From: CAWBRT01 sp963791145 | Lineage (GTDB): Bacteria > Acidobacteriota > Terriglobia > Terriglobales > Acidobacteriaceae | DNA: 64,000 nt | Direction: 5' to 3' | Assembly (NCBI GenBank): GCA_963791145.1 | Contig: CAWBRT010000005.1 | Location: 124,001 to 188,000 of the forward strand | Shown here: piece by piece, positions 17,949 to 28,446 of the stretch | Numbering within the stretch: the first letter of the stretch is position 1 | How the letters are laid out: each line of letters begins with the position of its first letter | Translations under genes and position numbers: made by a program | The notes under the pieces: generated by a model | What the model saw: only the letters and a program-made list of their open reading frames with translations | Database searches by the model: none | What the model was told of the DNA's origin: nothing

Positions 17949-19040
17949 CCCGCTATATACGCTTTCGCGATTTTGACTGGCTGCTGCTGGGTATCGTGCT
18001 GCTGATCTGCGCCCTGGGCGTGGTGGAGATTTACAGCGCCACCTTGAACACCAAGTTCCAGGGCATGCATGTCAAGCAGATGTACTGGATTGCCGCCGGC
18101 TTGCTGCTGATGTTCCTGCTCAGTTTGGTCAACTACCAGGTCCTGCTGGAACAGGTGCCCTGGTTATACGGCGTGGCCCTGCTGGCGCTCATGGCGGTGC
18201 TGATCTTCGGCAAAAAGTACCTGGGCGCCCGCCGCTGGATTCAGATGCCGGGAGGGTCGCATTTTCAGCCGTCGGAATGGGTCAAGCTCATCCTGATTCT
18301 GGCCATGGCCAAGTATTTCGCCGATTACACCGAGCGCGAATTGCCCTTTCGCGATCTGGTGAAGGCCGGCCTGATCGTAGTCTTTCCCATGCTGCTGGTT
18401 CTGAAGCAGCCTGACCTCGGGACGGCGCTGACCTACGTTCCGGTGGCTATCATGGGGCTTGTTTCTCGGCGGCATGCGCGCCAAACACGCCCTGATCCTG
18501 GTTCTGATCGCCGGCATCCTCATGCCGGCCGTCTGGCACTTCGGGCTGAAGCCTTATCAGAAGACCCGCCTGACAAGCTTTATCTCGCCCGAGGAAGATG
18601 CCAGGGGAGCGGGGTATCAGGTAATGCAGTCGATGGTTGCGGTAGGCTCGGGCGGGCTTTGGGGCAAGGGCGCCACCAAAGGTACGCAGACCCAGGGCCA
18701 GTTTCTGCCGGTGCCGCACACGGACTTCATCTTCGCCGCCTGGGCGGAGGAGCACGGCTTTGTGGGCGCCACTTTCTTATTGCTGTTATACTTCTTATTG
18801 TTGATGCGTTTGATCAGCAACGCACAAACGGCGCCCGATCGAGCAGGCACTTTCATCGTGATGGGCTTGGTCGCGGTTTGGACTTTTCATGTGCTGGTCA
18901 ATGTTGGAATGGTGGTCGGCTTTATGCCCGTGACCGGCATTCCGCTGCCCCTGATGAGCTACGGTGGCTCTTCGGTGCTATTTACGTTTCTGGCGCTGGG
19001 GATCGTTATGAACATCCGCATGCGCCGTTTCGTGAATTAA
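17945..19040 (+). CDS. rodA: RodA peptidoglycan glycosyltransferase, one frameshift
   Basis: A SEDS-family, approximately 364-residue polytopic membrane protein that polymerises lipid II together with PBP2. Recognisable segments are IYSATL, KYLGARRWI with FQPSEWVKL, QPDLGTAL, the loop with GYQVMQSMVAVGSGGLWGKG, the TDFIFAAWAEEHGF motif and GIPLPLMSYGGSS. A single frame change near 18455 separates the two halves; the flanking conserved segments are all present, so I consider it a sequence error. The start overlaps the mrdA stop by 4 bp, so the two are translationally coupled. Confidence 0.93.
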
Positions 19041-19738
19041 CCTTAGTGGGAGCCCCAAAACGGGGCACTACGCGGAATGCACACGTTCGACCCCATCAAG
19101 CGCAACCTCGGCGTTTGCTGGGGACCTTAGGCTGAAGCGGCCTAAACAAGTTTCGGGGGCGGCGCTCCTGTGAGCCCGGCCCGATTCGCAGTAACCCCGA
19201 TGGACGCCATGTTGGCGCCTGTAGGGGCAAAGAAATTGACGCCCTCTCATCAAGGGGGCACTCGCCGGCCACGGAAGAGGGCCGGACAGTACTGAAGAAG
19301 GAGCGTTGCTCGGGGCAGTTAACGGTCCCATCATGAGGTGCCGTCTTGCGGAACCATCATGAGAGTGTGACCACAAACCCTGGGGCGCTGCACAAGGTAT
19401 CGGTGCAAAAGATTCTGGTAGTTTTCGCTGACGCACATGCAAGCCCGTCCACCCGTGGAGGGTGGAGGTGTCGGCAAGATCACCACACGGCTCTGCCCGT
19501 GAGGTCTTTGGCTATGCTCCAGCACTCGGGGTTCCCGGCAAGCGCCTTGGTTGCGCTTGCAGGGGCAGATGCAGTCCCCAAGCGTGGGGAGCGGCTCACC
19601 GAACTTCAAGACTGACCCGCCTTTTCCGCTTCCGGCGACGCTCGCCAGCTCGGCGTGCTTCGGGACGTCCGGCAAATGCCATTGCGGCGTTTGCTCCTCG
19701 ACCCGGCGCCGCACCGGCTACGCGAGCCCGGAGCGACC
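19041..19738 (+). other. 700-bp non-coding leader of rng with several hairpins
   Basis: No credible protein is encoded. After a GCCCC/GGGGC hairpin just downstream of rodA, the last 300 bp contain a row of strong hairpins on the plus strand: TCCACCC/GGGTGGA, GCAAGCGC/GCGCTTGC (8 bp, 7-nt loop) and TCCCCA/TGGGGA. The region could be a long structured 5' leader of the RNase gene or an independent structured RNA. Confidence 0.45.
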
Positions 19739-22700
19739 ATGAACAAGGAATTGTACGTTTCCTCAACTCCCCACGAGACCAAAGTCGGGCTGGTGGAGGA
19801 CGATCAGCTCGCCGAAGTGTACTTCGAACGCGAAAATGAGTACACCCTGGCGGGCTCTATTTATAAAGGACGCGTTACCCGTGTGCTGCCAGGCATGCAA
19901 TCGGCTTTCGTCGATATCGGCCTGGAGCGCGACGCCTTTCTCTATGTCTCCGACTTCCTCGACTTCACCGGGGAAGAGGACGACGAAGAGTTCGGCGACG
20001 TGCCCGTCAAGGCGCAGTTTGCGGAGGTGAAACAGTCCTCCGAGGCGGCGCCGGCCGAAACCGATCTGGAGCAGATCGAAGAAGACGAGGACGACGACGG
20101 GGAAGAGCCCGAAGCCGGCGCGGAAGCTGCCGAGGCCGAGTCCACTCCGGACGCCGAAGGTGCGCGCCGCTGGCGCGGACGCCGCCGCCGCCGCGGACGC
20201 CGCGCAGGCCGCGAGCGCGTCTTCGAACCGCATTCCGCTGCCGCGTCGGAGGAGCCCGCCGCACCCGGAGCGGAGCCGGAATCCGTTGCGGCCGAATCCG
20301 CCGAGGAAGAGATCCAGCAAGCTGCTCAGGACGAGCGTCCGTCTTCCCACGCCGGTCCATCGGATAAGGAACCCTCAAGCCATGAGGGCATGCCGGCCAG
20401 TTACACTCCGATTGTCCTGCCGGGCGAATCCATTGCCCGCTACAACCGCGGCAGCGACGGCGAGCCGCGCGAGGAGAGAGCCGGAGCCGCGCCAGGAGTT
20501 CCACTCCCGCCGGGATGATTCTCGCCGGGATGACTTCCGTGGCCGCGGCGGGGCGACGCGACCGTGGCCGTGACCGTGACCGTGGACGTGATCGCGACCG
20601 CGGGCGTGACCGTGATCGCGATCGCCAGGCGCCGCCGGAAGCCGATCTGCCCTTACCCAAGAATTACACGCCTATCGTTCTGCCCGGCGAATCGATCTCC
20701 AAGTATCGCCACCAGCCCGCCACTGCCGTAGCCGCATCGGAAGCGCTGACGAACGCTGCCAAGCCTGAACCAGCGGCTCCGGACGGGGTTGTTGCCGCCG
20801 AGGGTGCATCTGCTCAAGCCGAACCGGAAGCGCCAACGACTGTCGCCGCTGATATGCCTCAAGCCGTGAGCGCGGTTTCGGCTGAAGCATCCGAGTCTGG
20901 CGGGCCTCAGCCTGAGGCGCAAACAGGCTCGGCTCCGGCCGCTGCGGACGAACAACCTACGGATGCTCGCCATAATATCCAACCACGGCTCGCCCGCTAT
21001 CGCCGCCAGCCGCCCAGTGAGCGGGCGGTTGAGCCGGCGTCCGAGCCCGAGCCGGTGCCATCGACCGGCAGCGACGCCGAAGCCATGCTCGGTCCGGTAG
21101 CGGATTCGATCGTGGACGACGAAGTTCCCATCCGCTCGCGGAAGAAGCAGCGCGCAGATGACGACGATGCCAAGGCAGAGCCAGGAACGGCCTCCGTGCA
21201 TCCGGAGAGCGCGCCCGGCGACATCGCCGCGGCGCCGGCCATCTCCGAAGCGCACGAGTGGAGGGCGGTGACTCCGCCGGATGTCCACAGTGAAGCCCGC
21301 CCCGACGCTGCTCACGAGGAGGACGAGGGTCCCGTTCATCAGGCAGGAAGCTACTCGCCCGAAGGCGGCCCGGTCGTGCACGAGGAGCTCGATGAGGAAG
21401 AGGCCGAGATGCCTTCCTATGCCGAGCACTTCGATGCCGCGGGCCACGAGGAGACCGAAGAGCGGAGCTTCCGGCGCGGCGCCGATTCCGCCAATGGCGA
21501 GATGCTCGGCGAAACCGTCCGCGAAGCCGAAGAAGAGCACGCGCTGCGCGACTCCGAATATGAGTTCGAGGAGGGCGACGAGTTCGAAGAATCGGAAATG
21601 CTGGCCGGTGAAGAAGAAGAGGACGAGGCCCCCGACACACACCCTGTCGCCGGCGACAACGGACAGGCCGAACAGCGCAGTTCCTCCGGCTCCGCGGGGT
21701 ATCCGCAGCGGGTCGAGCGCGCCTATCCCGAGCGTCCCGGCCGCGATCGCCGCCCGCGCCGCGGCGGACGCCCCATGCGCGGCGGCCATCGCGACGCTCC
21801 GCGCCACGTCCCGCTCATCAGCGACCTGCTCAAGGAAGGCCAGGAAATCCTGGTGCAGATCGCCAAGGAGCCCATCGGCAAGAAGGGCGCGCGCATCACC
21901 AGCCACATTGCCTTGCCCGGCCGGTTCCTGGTTTACATGCCGACGGTGAACCACATCGGCGTCTCCCGCAAGATCAGCTCCGACGACGAGCGCCAGCGCC
22001 TGAAGCGCATCGTGGCCAGCGAGCGCGAGAACGGCCACGGCGGCTTCATCGTCCGTACCGCCGCCGCCGGCATCAAGGAAGACGAGCTGCGCGCCGACAT
22101 CCGCTTCCTCAAGCACCTGTGGACCGAGATCCGCAACCGCGCCGACAGCAGCAAGTCTCCGGCGCTGATCTATCACGACCTCAACCTGGTGGAGCGCATC
22201 CTGCGCGACCAGGTCACGCAGCGACTTCTCGCAGATCTGGGTCGACAGCGAAGCCCGAGTACGAGCGCATCGTGCGCTTCGCCTCGCGCTTCCAGCCGAA
22301 CCTGGTGCGCCGCATCAAGCTCTACACCAAGCCCACGCCGCTGTTCGAGCAGTTCGGCATGCAGGAAGAGATCAACAAGTCGCTCAAGTCGAAGGTGTGG
22401 CTGAAGAGCGGCGGCTACATCGTCATCAACCAGACGGAAGCGCTGGTGGCCATCGACATCAACACCGGCAAGTACGTCGGCAAGACGGCGCGGCTGGAAG
22501 ACACCATCGTCAAGACCAACGTGCGACGCGGTGAAGGAGATCGTGCGCCAGATTCGCCTGCGCGACCTGGGCGGCATCATCGTCATCGACTTCATCGACA
22601 TGGACGAGCGCAAGAACCGGCAGAAGGTGATGCAGGCGCTGGAAGAAGCTCTCAAGGCCGACCGCGCGCCTTCCAAGGTTCTGCAGTTCAACGATTTCGG

Positions 22701-23016
22701 ACTGGTGGCGATCACCCGCAAGCGGGTCAAGCAGTCGCTGGAGCGCACACTCGGCGCGCCTTGCCCGTATTGCTCGGCCACCGGCTTGGTGAAGTCGGTG
22801 ACCACGGTGTGCAACGAGATCTACGCCGAGCTGCGCAAGATTCGCCCGCACCTTGAGAGCAGCGACGTCACCCTGCGCGTCAACCCCGAGGTCGCCAAGG
22901 AGCTGAAGTCGAACAACGGCCGCTGGCTGAGCGAAATGGAAGACCTGGCCGGCCGCCCGATTCTCGTGAAGGGCGATGCGCTGGTCCACCAGGAGCAGTT
23001 CGACATTCAGTTCTGA
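19739..23016 (+). CDS. rng: Ribonuclease E/G family endoribonuclease with a giant S1 insertion, frameshifted
   Basis: An RNase of about 1,090 residues that cleaves single-stranded RNA in rRNA/mRNA processing. The S1 domain begins GSIYKGRVTRVLPGMQSAFV and resumes after about 600 residues of insertion at SDLLKEGQEILVQIAKEPIG. The insertion is acidic (EEDEDDDGEE), Ala/Pro-rich, holds an Arg/Asp-Arg repeat region and two copies of YTPIVLPGESI(A/S). The nuclease domain follows: GGFIVRTAA, ALVAIDINTGKYVG (catalytic Asp) and IDFIDMDERKNR (catalytic Asp), then a zinc-link CPYC and a short C-domain. Frame changes near 20510, 22219, 22252 and 22525 are bridged. The start has GGAG upstream. A terminator follows at 23061. 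Confidence 0.9.
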
Positions 23017-23022
23017 ACTTCA

Positions 23023-23056
23023 GGGGTTAGGGTTTAGCGATTAGGGATTAGGGAAT
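23023..23056. repeat. Telomere-like TTAGGG repeat after rng
   Basis: Degenerate (T/A)TTAGGG(A/T) units start 6 bp after the rng stop. The same motif follows other genes in the window (24236, 31178, 32737, 61575 and 61652). Confidence 0.7.
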
Positions 23057-23060
23057 AAGA

Positions 23061-23090
23061 GGCAGCCTCTCTCCGAGGCTGCCTTTTTTT
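23061..23090 (+). terminator. Rho-independent terminator after rng
   Basis: A perfect 9-bp stem (GGCAGCCTC / GAGGCTGCC) with a 5-nt loop is followed by seven T. Confidence 0.9.
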
Positions 23091-23155
23091 CTGAGCCTCG
23101 ATCGGCGTCCTTGCAGTGTCAGGAATCTGCCCGGTCCAATCTGTCCGGCATCCGA

Positions 23156-23193
23156 CAGGTGGCCCACATTTGCCTGCGGTTGGCAAATGTGGG
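23156..23193. repeat. Palindromic repeat, copy 1
   Basis: CCCACATTTGCC and GGCAAATGTGGG form a 12-bp stem with a 7-nt loop, preceded by CAGGTGG. A near-identical copy lies inverted at 38737-38775, so this is a dispersed REP-like element. Confidence 0.7.
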
Positions 23194-23283
23194 ATGGAAG
23201 ACAATGTTCAATTCCCAACATTCCCAGAGTTGGAAACAGCGCCAACTCTGGGCCCCGTCCTTTCGCTCGGATAGACTAGAAAG

Positions 23284-24231
23284 ATGAAGAAACGCAAGCT
23301 GGGAAATTCCGGGTTGGAGGTTGCGCCGTTGGCCCTGGGCGGCAACGTCTTTGGCTGGACCGCCGACGAGGCTGCCTCCTTCCGCGTGCTCGACGCCTTT
23401 GTGGACGCCGGGTTCAACCTCATCGACACGGCCGACGCGTACTCCAGTTGGGTGCCGGGCAATCGCGGCGGCGAGTCGGAGGCGATTATCGGCCGCTGGC
23501 TCAAGCGCGGCGGCAAACGCGACAAAGTCCTGATCGCGACCAAGGTCGGCGTGGAGATGGCCGGCAAGAAAGGGCTCTCGGCCGCTTACATAGCGGAGGC
23601 GATAGAGGCTTCGCTCAAGCGGCTGCAGACCGATTACGTCGACCTTTACCAGGCGCACAAGGACGACCCGGATACGCCAGTGGCGGAGACTCTGGAAGCG
23701 TTCGACCGGCTGATGAAAGCAGGCAAGGTGCGTGCCATCGGATGCTCCAACTACACGGCCGAACGCCTGGCAGAGTCGCTGCAGGTGAGCCGCCAACAGG
23801 GATTCGCGCGCTACGAGAGCCTGCAGCCGCACTACAATCTCGCTGCCCGCACGGATTACGAGACGACTCTGGAGCCGGTCTGCGAACGCGGGAAACTGGG
23901 CGTCATTCCTTTTTACTCGCTGGCCGCCGGATTTCTCACGGGAAAGTACCGCAGCGAAGACGACCTCTCCAAGAGCGCGCGCGGCAAGGGCGCCGCCAAG
24001 CGTTACTTCAACGAGCGCGGACTAAAGGTTCTCCAGGCGCTCGATGCGGTGGCCGCCCAGTACCGTGTAACGCCCGCGCAAGTGGCCATTGCCTGGCTGG
24101 TGGCGCGGCCAAGCATTACCGCGCCCATCGCCAGCGCTACTTCGGTGGAACAGCTCAAAGACCTGACCGCCGGAGCTCAACTCAAACTGGATCGGCAGGC
24201 GATTGAGTTGCTGAATCAGGCTAGCGCGTGA
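23284..24231 (+). CDS. Aldo/keto reductase
   Basis: A 315-residue cytosolic NADPH-dependent oxidoreductase with the (beta/alpha)8 fold. The catalytic tetrad is visible: Asp in FNLIDTADAYSSW, Tyr in the same motif, Lys in LIATKVG and His in VDLYQAHKDD. NADP-binding segments are GCSNYTAERL, IPFYSLAAGFLTGKY and ASATSVEQL. It resembles the YajO/general aldo-keto reductase group acting on aldehydes; the physiological substrate cannot be told. It is a single-gene unit between rng and a repeat-rich spacer. Confidence 0.9.
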   Translation: MKKRKLGNSGLEVAPLALGGNVFGWTADEAASFRVLDAFVDAGFNLIDTADAYSSWVPGNRGGESEAIIGRWLKRGGKRDKVLIATKVGVEMAGKKGLSAAYIAEAIEASLKRLQTDYVDLYQAHKDDPDTPVAETLEAFDRLMKAGKVRAIGCSNYTAERLAESLQVSRQQGFARYESLQPHYNLAARTDYETTLEPVCERGKLGVIPFYSLAAGFLTGKYRSEDDLSKSARGKGAAKRYFNERGLKVLQALDAVAAQYRVTPAQVAIAWLVARPSITAPIASATSVEQLKDLTAGAQLKLDRQAIELLNQASA

Positions 24232-24432
24232 AGTTAGAGATTAGGGATCAGGGAAACGGAAACATGCGTTCCGTACAAGCTTCGTACGTAGGCCCAGCCG
24301 CCCCCGGGCGGGCGAGCGCAGCTCGTCTGCCGTGGACTCAAGTTATCCTCGGCCGGGTGGCCCATCCTTTCGCCCTCTTTTGGCGAAGGGTGGGGCTGTT
24401 CGTTTCTGCTCGACGCCGTTTGCATCCGCAAT

Positions 24433-24837
24433 TTATAGCGCCTTGTCCTGCAGGTACGGACTGTAGCGCTTATCGCAGTTCTGGATATGATCCATCAGCC
24501 AGGAGCGAAGAAAGTCAAGCACACGCGGCGAGACGGCGACGTTCCCGCTGGTGAGGCCGGTGGCAAATCTCTTGACCTGAGCGCGCAGGCGATCATGTTC
24601 GAGTCGATGGGCCGGCAAACCGGGAACGCAATACTGATCCATGCCGCCCTCTTCCTCGGCGAAGTGCCGGTCGGTGTTTTCCGCCAATTCCCCCAGGACC
24701 TGCCCGATCTCCCGTGGTCCGCCTCCCGGCGAGATGGTCTGCTGTAGCTCATTGAGCAACGCCACCAACTGCTTATGATGATCGTCGAACTTGGCGACTC
24801 CGACAGAGTACTTATCTGACCAGGTGATGAGTGCCAT
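24433..24837 (-). CDS. Bacteriohemerythrin
   Basis: A 134-residue four-helix-bundle protein with a di-iron, O2-binding site. Ligand motifs are FDDHHKQL (His21), ENTDRHFAEEE (His and Glu), HRLEHDRL (two His) and LMDHIQNCDKRY (His and Asp), the complete hemerythrin set. A strong Shine-Dalgarno sequence (GGGAGG) precedes the ATG. Its likely role is O2 sensing, storage or delivery in the cytosol. Confidence 0.92.
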   Translation of the reverse strand: MALITWSDKYSVGVAKFDDHHKQLVALLNELQQTISPGGGPREIGQVLGELAENTDRHFAEEEGGMDQYCVPGLPAHRLEHDRLRAQVKRFATGLTSGNVAVSPRVLDFLRSWLMDHIQNCDKRYSPYLQDKAL

Positions 24838-24989
24838 ACCGCCCCTCCCGCGTTGCTGGGATGTGAGTTGGAACTGCAGAAATGCGGAGTTATATGTTTA
24901 TCGGCACTGTGGTGGGTAAACGTTAGAGGAAAGTTTCAGCGAGTCTATCCAGGAACTATCCAAGAACTAATAGGAACTTCTTTTGTGAT

Positions 24990-25251
24990 GTGGAAGCCCA
25001 CGCCTTCACAGGCTGCGGAAAAACGCGCCGAAGCAACAAGCGAGGCGCTATGGATGTGGGTACCATTAAGATCAATTAACAATATCTTGTAGTCCCATCC
25101 GATCCGAAATCTGTTTTTCCGCAGCCTCTTCAGGCGTGGGAAAAAGTCGGCGAGAAATGCGCCTTTAGGCGCTGTGGATGTTCCAGCACGGCGGCTAAAG
25201 CCGTTTCGAACTTCGCGCCTTGACCCCACGGCTGAAGGCGTGGGCTTCCAC
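24990..25251. repeat. MITE-like repeat with 19-bp inverted ends
   Basis: GTGGAAGCCCACGCCTTCA at 24990-25008 is exactly inverted at 25233-25251. Inside, GGCTGCGGAAAAAC is mirrored near 25110 and a GGCTAAAGCC palindrome is present near 25192. No coding capacity is seen. It lies between the hemerythrin and cca genes. Confidence 0.65.
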
Positions 25252-25285
25252 GATAACCCGTCCCATCCTGAAGTTTTCAGACAGC

Positions 25286-26664
25286 TCAAGACTTGGGCGA
25301 AGTCTGTGCTTCCACCGGATATCGCCGCCGGACGAAGCGCAGCGCTTCGTCGCGCTCGCGCAGCCGGCCTTCCAGTTGCTCGTCTTCTACGGTAGAGAGG
25401 ATCTCGCGAAACAGCGGTCCCGGCCGGTAACCTTCGGCAATCAGATCGTCTCCGGTGATCAGCGGCGTCGGGCGCGTCTCTTCGATTGGCAAGGTCTCAA
25501 ACTTCTCTTTGGCGAACCAATACAAATCCAGAACGCCGTGGCTGGCCAGGCAATCGAGGCGGTGCAGTTCGAGGTGCTCGGCGAAGCGCGGCAGGCGGAG
25601 AAATCGCTTGAAGGTCGATTCCTTCATTTTTGGCACGTCGGCGAAGCGCATGTGGTTGGCAACCAGGGAGGCGATCTGCTCGCTGTCGTCGTTGCTGAAG
25701 CGCAGGCGCCGGCAGATATCTTCCGCCATGCGGACGCCGATCTCGACGTGGCCGTCAAAGCGAATGCGGTCGGGAGCCACGCGGAAGGTCGGCGGCTTGC
25801 CCACATCGTGCAGCAGCCCGCCCCAGGCGAGGGTGCGTGAGCAGCCGGCGGGAAGCATCCCGAGCAGCAGCAGCGTATGCACCAAGACGTCGCCCTCGGG
25901 ATGAAATTGCGGCGGCTGCTCGATACCTTTCATCCGCGGCAGCTCCGGCAGAACGTGCGCGAGCAGGCCGGAGGAGTCCAGCAGCTCGAAGGCACGCCTG
26001 GCTTGGCCCTCGGTCAGCATCTTGGTCAGCTCGTCGCGAATGCGCTCGCTTGAGACCTGCCGAATTTCCCCGGCCAGCGCGCGCATGGTGGCGAAGGTCC
26101 GCGGCTCGATCTCGTAGCCGAAGCGCGCGGCGAAGCGCACCGCTCGCAGCATGCGCAGCTTGTCCTCGCGGAAGCGGCGTTCGGGATCGCCGATGCTGCG
26201 AATGATGCCTGCTCCAGATCCTGCCGCCCGTGGACGAAGTCCAGCACCTGCTCGCCGTCCAATGGATCGAGCAGCAGGCCGTTGATGGTGAAGTCGCGCC
26301 GCTGCACGTCTTCTCGCGGATCCCGTGAGAAGCTCACCTGGTCCGGATGGCGGCCATCGCTGTAAAGGCCGTCATTGCGGAAGGTGGCAACCTCGATCGA
26401 GCCGGGATGACTGGCGGCAGAGAGCGAACCGGATGAGCCCGTAGGACCGGCGGAGATAGGCACAAGCACGACGCCGAAGCGCGCGCCCACCTCGTAGGTG
26501 CGGGGAAAGATCCGCATCACCTCGGGCGGGGTGGCGTCAGTAGCGACGTCGTAGTCCGCCGGCTCGCGGCCCAGCAGCAGGTCGCGCACGCATCCCCCTG
26601 CCAGGTAGGACTGGTATCCTCGCTGGCGCAGCGTGCGGACGATCTCGACGGCGGCTTGCTTCAT
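25286..26664 (-). CDS. cca: CCA tRNA nucleotidyltransferase/poly(A) polymerase family with HD domain, one frameshift
   Basis: An approximately 459-residue enzyme that adds or repairs the 3' CCA of tRNAs. The nucleotidyltransferase domain has LAGGCVRDLLLGR (GG..R) and DYDVATDA (metal DxD), followed by RRDFTINGL. The RNA-binding domain has RFREDKLRMLRAVRFAARFG. A C-terminal HD phosphohydrolase-like domain carries LLHDVGKP. A frame change near 26205 (one extra base) separates the N-terminal 150 residues from the rest; both sides match the family without a gap. Related poly(A) polymerases share the head domain, but the HD domain favours a CCA enzyme. Confidence 0.88.
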
Positions 26665-26898
26665 ACAATTTTAAGATTTTAGATTTCCGCTTTCAGATTG
26701 ACGCAGATTTCAGATTGAACGGCGCCGAGCTGCTGCGCCCCGGCCTCAATCCGATAATCTCATCTTAAGTCTGAAATTTTCCAGCCCTAGAGCGGATTCA
26801 AAGTGGGCGTACCCTTCGCTATCACCGCCGGGCTGATCGACCGGCTACTGCACGGGGTATACCTTCCGCGAATCCGGTCTAGCATCTACTATAAAGAA

Positions 26899-28068
26899 AT
26901 GGCCCTGATCCTGGGAATCGAGAGCTCGTGTGACGAGACCTCGGCGGCAGTGGTGCGCGACGGCGAGCAGCTCCTCTCCAATGTGGTGTTGTCGCAATTC
27001 ATGACGCACCAGGCCTATGGCGGAGTGGTTCCCGAACTGGCCTCGCGCGAGCATCTGCGGGCGATCGTTCCCGTGGTGCGCGAGGCACTCAAGCAGGCCG
27101 GCCTCGCCATGCAGCAGATCGACGCCCTGGCCGTGACCAAAGGTCCCGGACTGGCCGGAGCCTTGCTCGTTGGCCTGAGCTACGGCAAGGCGGTGTCGTT
27201 TGCCTTGGAGAAGCCGCTGATCGCCGTCAACCATCTCGAGGGCCATATCCACGCCGTGTTGCTGCAGGCCAGGCAGGAAGAAAAACAGGAGCTCGAATTT
27301 CCCGTCCTGGCGCTGGTCGTCTCCGGCGGGCACACTCATCTGTATCTCGCCGAGCGGTTCGGCCCCGCAAACGCCTGGCGGTACCGGAACATCGGGCACA
27401 CGCGCGACGACGCCGCCGGCGAGGCTTTCGACAAGGTGGCGAAGCTGCTGGCGCTGGGCTATCCCGGCGGTCCGGCTATCGATTGGCTGGCCAAACATGG
27501 CGACCCGACAGCGGTGAAATTTCCTCCGGCGCAGATCAAGCATCGCGATCGCGCCGACCGCGCCCGAGAAAAAGCGGGTGGAGCGAATTCTCCGGTGGAT
27601 GCCGGACCGCAATTCGATTTTTCTTTCAGCGGAATCAAGACAGCCGTGCTGCGTTACGTCGAAACCCAGGGCATGGCGTCCTCGATTGCGCAACGCCGCG
27701 CCGCCCTGAGCGCGATCGCCAAGCCCCAAATGGAGGACTACCTGGCGCACTGCGACCGCCAGGTGCTCGACCTGGTGGCGTCGTTTCAGCGCGCGGTGGT
27801 GGAAGACCTGGTCGGCAAGACGCTGGCCGCGGCCCGCGAATACGAGGTCGCCACGCTGCTGGTCAGCGGCGGAGTGGCCGCCAACAGCGAGCTTCGCCAA
27901 AGCTTCGAGCGTCGCGGCGCCGCCGAGGGACTTGCGGTGCTGTTTCCCTCGCCTCCGCTCTCAACCGACAATGCGGCCATGATTGCCGCCGCCGCTTACC
28001 CGAAATGGCTGGCCCGCGATTTCGCCGGCCCGGAACTCACCGCCGAAGCCTCGTTGCCCCTCGGGTGA
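26899..28068 (+). CDS. tsaD: tRNA threonylcarbamoyladenosine biosynthesis protein TsaD
   Basis: A 389-residue ASKHA-fold protein of the t6A complex, which transfers the threonylcarbamoyl group to A37 of ANN-decoding tRNAs. It shows ILGIESSCDETSAA at the N-terminus, the metal ligands His112 and His116 (VNHLEGHIHAV), VSGGHTHLY, GEAFDKVAKLL(A)LGYPGGP and a final SGGVAANSELR. A charged insertion of about 30 residues (HRDRADRAREKAGGANSP) makes it longer than E. coli TsaD (337 residues). The upstream in-frame extension is ignored because the MALILGIESS start matches the family. Confidence 0.95.
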   Translation: MALILGIESSCDETSAAVVRDGEQLLSNVVLSQFMTHQAYGGVVPELASREHLRAIVPVVREALKQAGLAMQQIDALAVTKGPGLAGALLVGLSYGKAVSFALEKPLIAVNHLEGHIHAVLLQARQEEKQELEFPVLALVVSGGHTHLYLAERFGPANAWRYRNIGHTRDDAAGEAFDKVAKLLALGYPGGPAIDWLAKHGDPTAVKFPPAQIKHRDRADRAREKAGGANSPVDAGPQFDFSFSGIKTAVLRYVETQGMASSIAQRRAALSAIAKPQMEDYLAHCDRQVLDLVASFQRAVVEDLVGKTLAAAREYEVATLLVSGGVAANSELRQSFERRGAAEGLAVLFPSPPLSTDNAAMIAAAAYPKWLARDFAGPELTAEASLPLG

Positions 28069-28293
28069 TCTGACAAAGCGTGGTTTCAAGGTTTCAGAGT
28101 TCCAAAGTTTCAATTCAAAATTTCAAAGTGGAAGGCTCAATCCTTCCCAGCCGTAAGTTCATGCGACACTCCACACACTCCAGGAACCTTGAGACTCTGA
28201 AACTCTGAAACCCTGAAACTTTGAAACTGGTCGGGCACACTTCCGCGCAGGCCGTAATCACACAGCTTATTCGCCGTTCAATGGGGGGCGGGA
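28069..28293. repeat. TTTCA-type intergenic repeats
   Basis: From 28082 the sequence consists of GTTTCAAGGTTTCAGAGTT-like units, and near 28190-28230 of their reverse complements (GAAACTCTGAAACCCTGAAA), able to form a long imperfect hairpin. Similar units recur at 29608-29640 and 29770-29805. Confidence 0.6.
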
Positions 28294-28446
28294 TTAGGAG
28301 GCTTCATCCATGGTGCGCTCCTCGATCGCCATGTCTTTGAATTCGCTGGCCTCGAAAATCTCACGGCAATCCAGGCATTCAACGAATTCACAATCATCCT
28401 GCCGGGCGACGATTTGCACACGTGGGTGCTGACACGACTTTTCCAT
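28294..28446 (-). CDS. Small Cys-containing protein
   Basis: A 50-residue acidic protein with CQHP, DDCEFVECLDCREIFEA and a C-terminal FKDMAIEERTMDE. Four Cys and one His suggest a zinc ribbon. I recall such small proteins as conserved in Acidobacteriota, but no function is known. A longer frame starting at 28509 would add 21 residues of low-complexity sequence; the shorter start is preferred on content. Confidence 0.55.
   Translation of the reverse strand: MEKSCQHPRVQIVARQDDCEFVECLDCREIFEASEFKDMAIEERTMDEAS

Noticed and set aside
18440..18480. Programmed frameshift in rodA
   Set aside because: No slippery heptamer with a downstream structure was evident, and many unrelated genes show the same kind of lesion, so sequence error is simpler.
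19331..19714. A 127-codon minus-strand frame in the rng leader
   Set aside because: Cys/Arg/Pro-rich, no ribosome binding site and overlapping strong hairpins; non-coding is more likely.
20653..22176. A 507-codon open frame antisense to the rng insertion
   Set aside because: It is a by-product of the acidic, GC-rich insertion; the sense strand continues the RNase frame and carries the repeated YTPIVLPGESI motif.
26845..27900. A 351-codon open frame antisense to tsaD
   Set aside because: tsaD on the plus strand has all family motifs; the antisense product looks like nothing known.
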